From NCBI RefSeq assembly GCF_001423695.1, contig NZ_LMOZ01000002.1:728298-792297 (forward strand): a stretch of 64,000 bases of DNA, read 5' to 3'. A program made the translations under genes and the position numbers. Positions 63,729 through 64,000 of the stretch are shown here, piece after piece (positions within the stretch are counted from its first letter, which is position 1; every line of letters begins with the position of its first letter). The notes beneath the pieces are model-generated. The model was given only the letters and a program-made list of their open reading frames with translations, did not search any database and was not told where the DNA came from. The DNA is from Leifsonia sp. Leaf336. Its GTDB lineage: Bacteria > Actinomycetota > Actinomycetes > Actinomycetales > Microbacteriaceae.

Positions 63729-64000
63729 TCAGGCGGTCGCGGCCCGCTCGGCGGAGTCGAGGATGGCGTCGACGCCCATGCGGTAGATGTCCTCGTCGCG
63801 GAGGTCGCGCAGCTCGGCGGCGACCGAGGCGATGTGGGAGTGGGTGAGCGGGTCGACCAGGAGCGGGCCCTCGAACCAGGCGTTGGTCGCCCGGGTGTCG
63901 CCGTCGCCTTCGCCGCTGGTGGTGGTGCGGCCGCGCGCGATGCCGGCGGCCTCCGAGAGCACGTACGACGCGAGGAGCGCATAGTGGCGTACCAGGTCGG
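63729..64000 (-). CDS. C-terminal end of an unrecognised protein (start outside window)
   Basis: The last 90 or so residues of a gene that enters the window from the right. The frame is open to base 64000 (DLVRHYALLASYVLSEAAG and on), so the start codon lies beyond it. Visible features are a glycine/threonine-rich linker (GRTTTSGEGDGDTRAT) and a helical C-terminus ending SAERAATA. No family was recognised. Confidence 0.6.
   Translation of the reverse strand, partial: DLVRHYALLASYVLSEAAGIARGRTTTSGEGDGDTRATNAWFEGPLLVDPLTHSHIASVAAELRDLRDEDIYRMGVDAILDSAERAATA

Overview
The window is high-GC, gene-dense DNA with the look of an actinobacterium. Signs are the strong G/C third positions, many GTG starts, ATGA/GTGA gene overlaps, DUF2510, DUF3618 and actinobacterial holin-like envelope proteins, a DesK/NarL-type two-component pair and META/Amidase_6 lipoproteins. 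Microbacteriaceae (Leifsonia-like) is my best guess; this is an inference from gene content, and no rRNA or tRNA gene was seen that could confirm it.

Layout. (1) 1-1409: end of a polyamine-type ABC importer, permease plus an ATPase that has lost its Walker A region. (2) 1477-20674: a catabolic region for nitrogenous compounds. It holds a DUF4037 protein, a YtcJ-type amidohydrolase, a LysR regulator divergent from an NCS1 permease-GMC oxidoreductase pair, an APC permease-CitE-like lyase-aldehyde dehydrogenase operon, a divergent five-gene operon with overlapping genes (flavin monooxygenase, RidA, DUF1028, M20 amidohydrolase, aspartase), a TetR regulator and a copper amine oxidase. (3) 20674-27715: housekeeping and envelope genes (membrane protein, DUF6457-MobA, DUF3618/holin-like/coiled-coil trio, two DUF2510 proteins, NAD-epimerase). 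(4) 28033-40499: a seven-gene, all-minus-strand defence island with visibly lower GC. It encodes a DISARM-type core (DrmA helicase, DrmB DUF1998 protein, cytosine-5 methyltransferase), a NERD-nuclease/UvrD-helicase fusion, two unrecognised proteins that may be halves of a DrmE-like factor, and upstream a DUF262/DUF1524 GmrSD-like protein. No PLD-type DrmC is present. This is the most interesting part of the window. (5) 40718-49724: PadR-ABC1 kinase operon, SDR, a membrane-anchored GH5 glycosidase, a CPBP protease, and a TetR-MFS efflux pair under two tandem 25-bp operators. (6) 50111-58304: AbgT transporter-M17 aminopeptidase-META lipoprotein operon, an SLC13/RCK transporter, and a response regulator-histidine kinase-degenerate kinase operon. 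(7) 58674-61997: Amidase_6 and VanY-like lipoproteins divergent from an OmpR-type two-component system. (8) 62169-64000: small hypothetical genes and an incomplete gene at the edge.

How the parts work together. In region 2 the transporters would bring in amines, nucleobase-like or amide compounds. The oxidases (GMC, flavin monooxygenase, copper amine oxidase) and aldehyde dehydrogenase would oxidise them, the M20 enzyme would release an amino acid, and aspartase would deliver fumarate plus ammonia. The actual substrate cannot be read from sequence. In region 4 the chain of overlapping genes suggests one transcript for the restriction proteins, with the methyltransferase marking self DNA. Convergent gene pairs are repeatedly separated by long near-perfect hairpins that probably act as bidirectional terminators; one of them belongs to a repeated CGGAGGAG...CTCCTCCG palindrome family also found at 18.4-18.6 kb.
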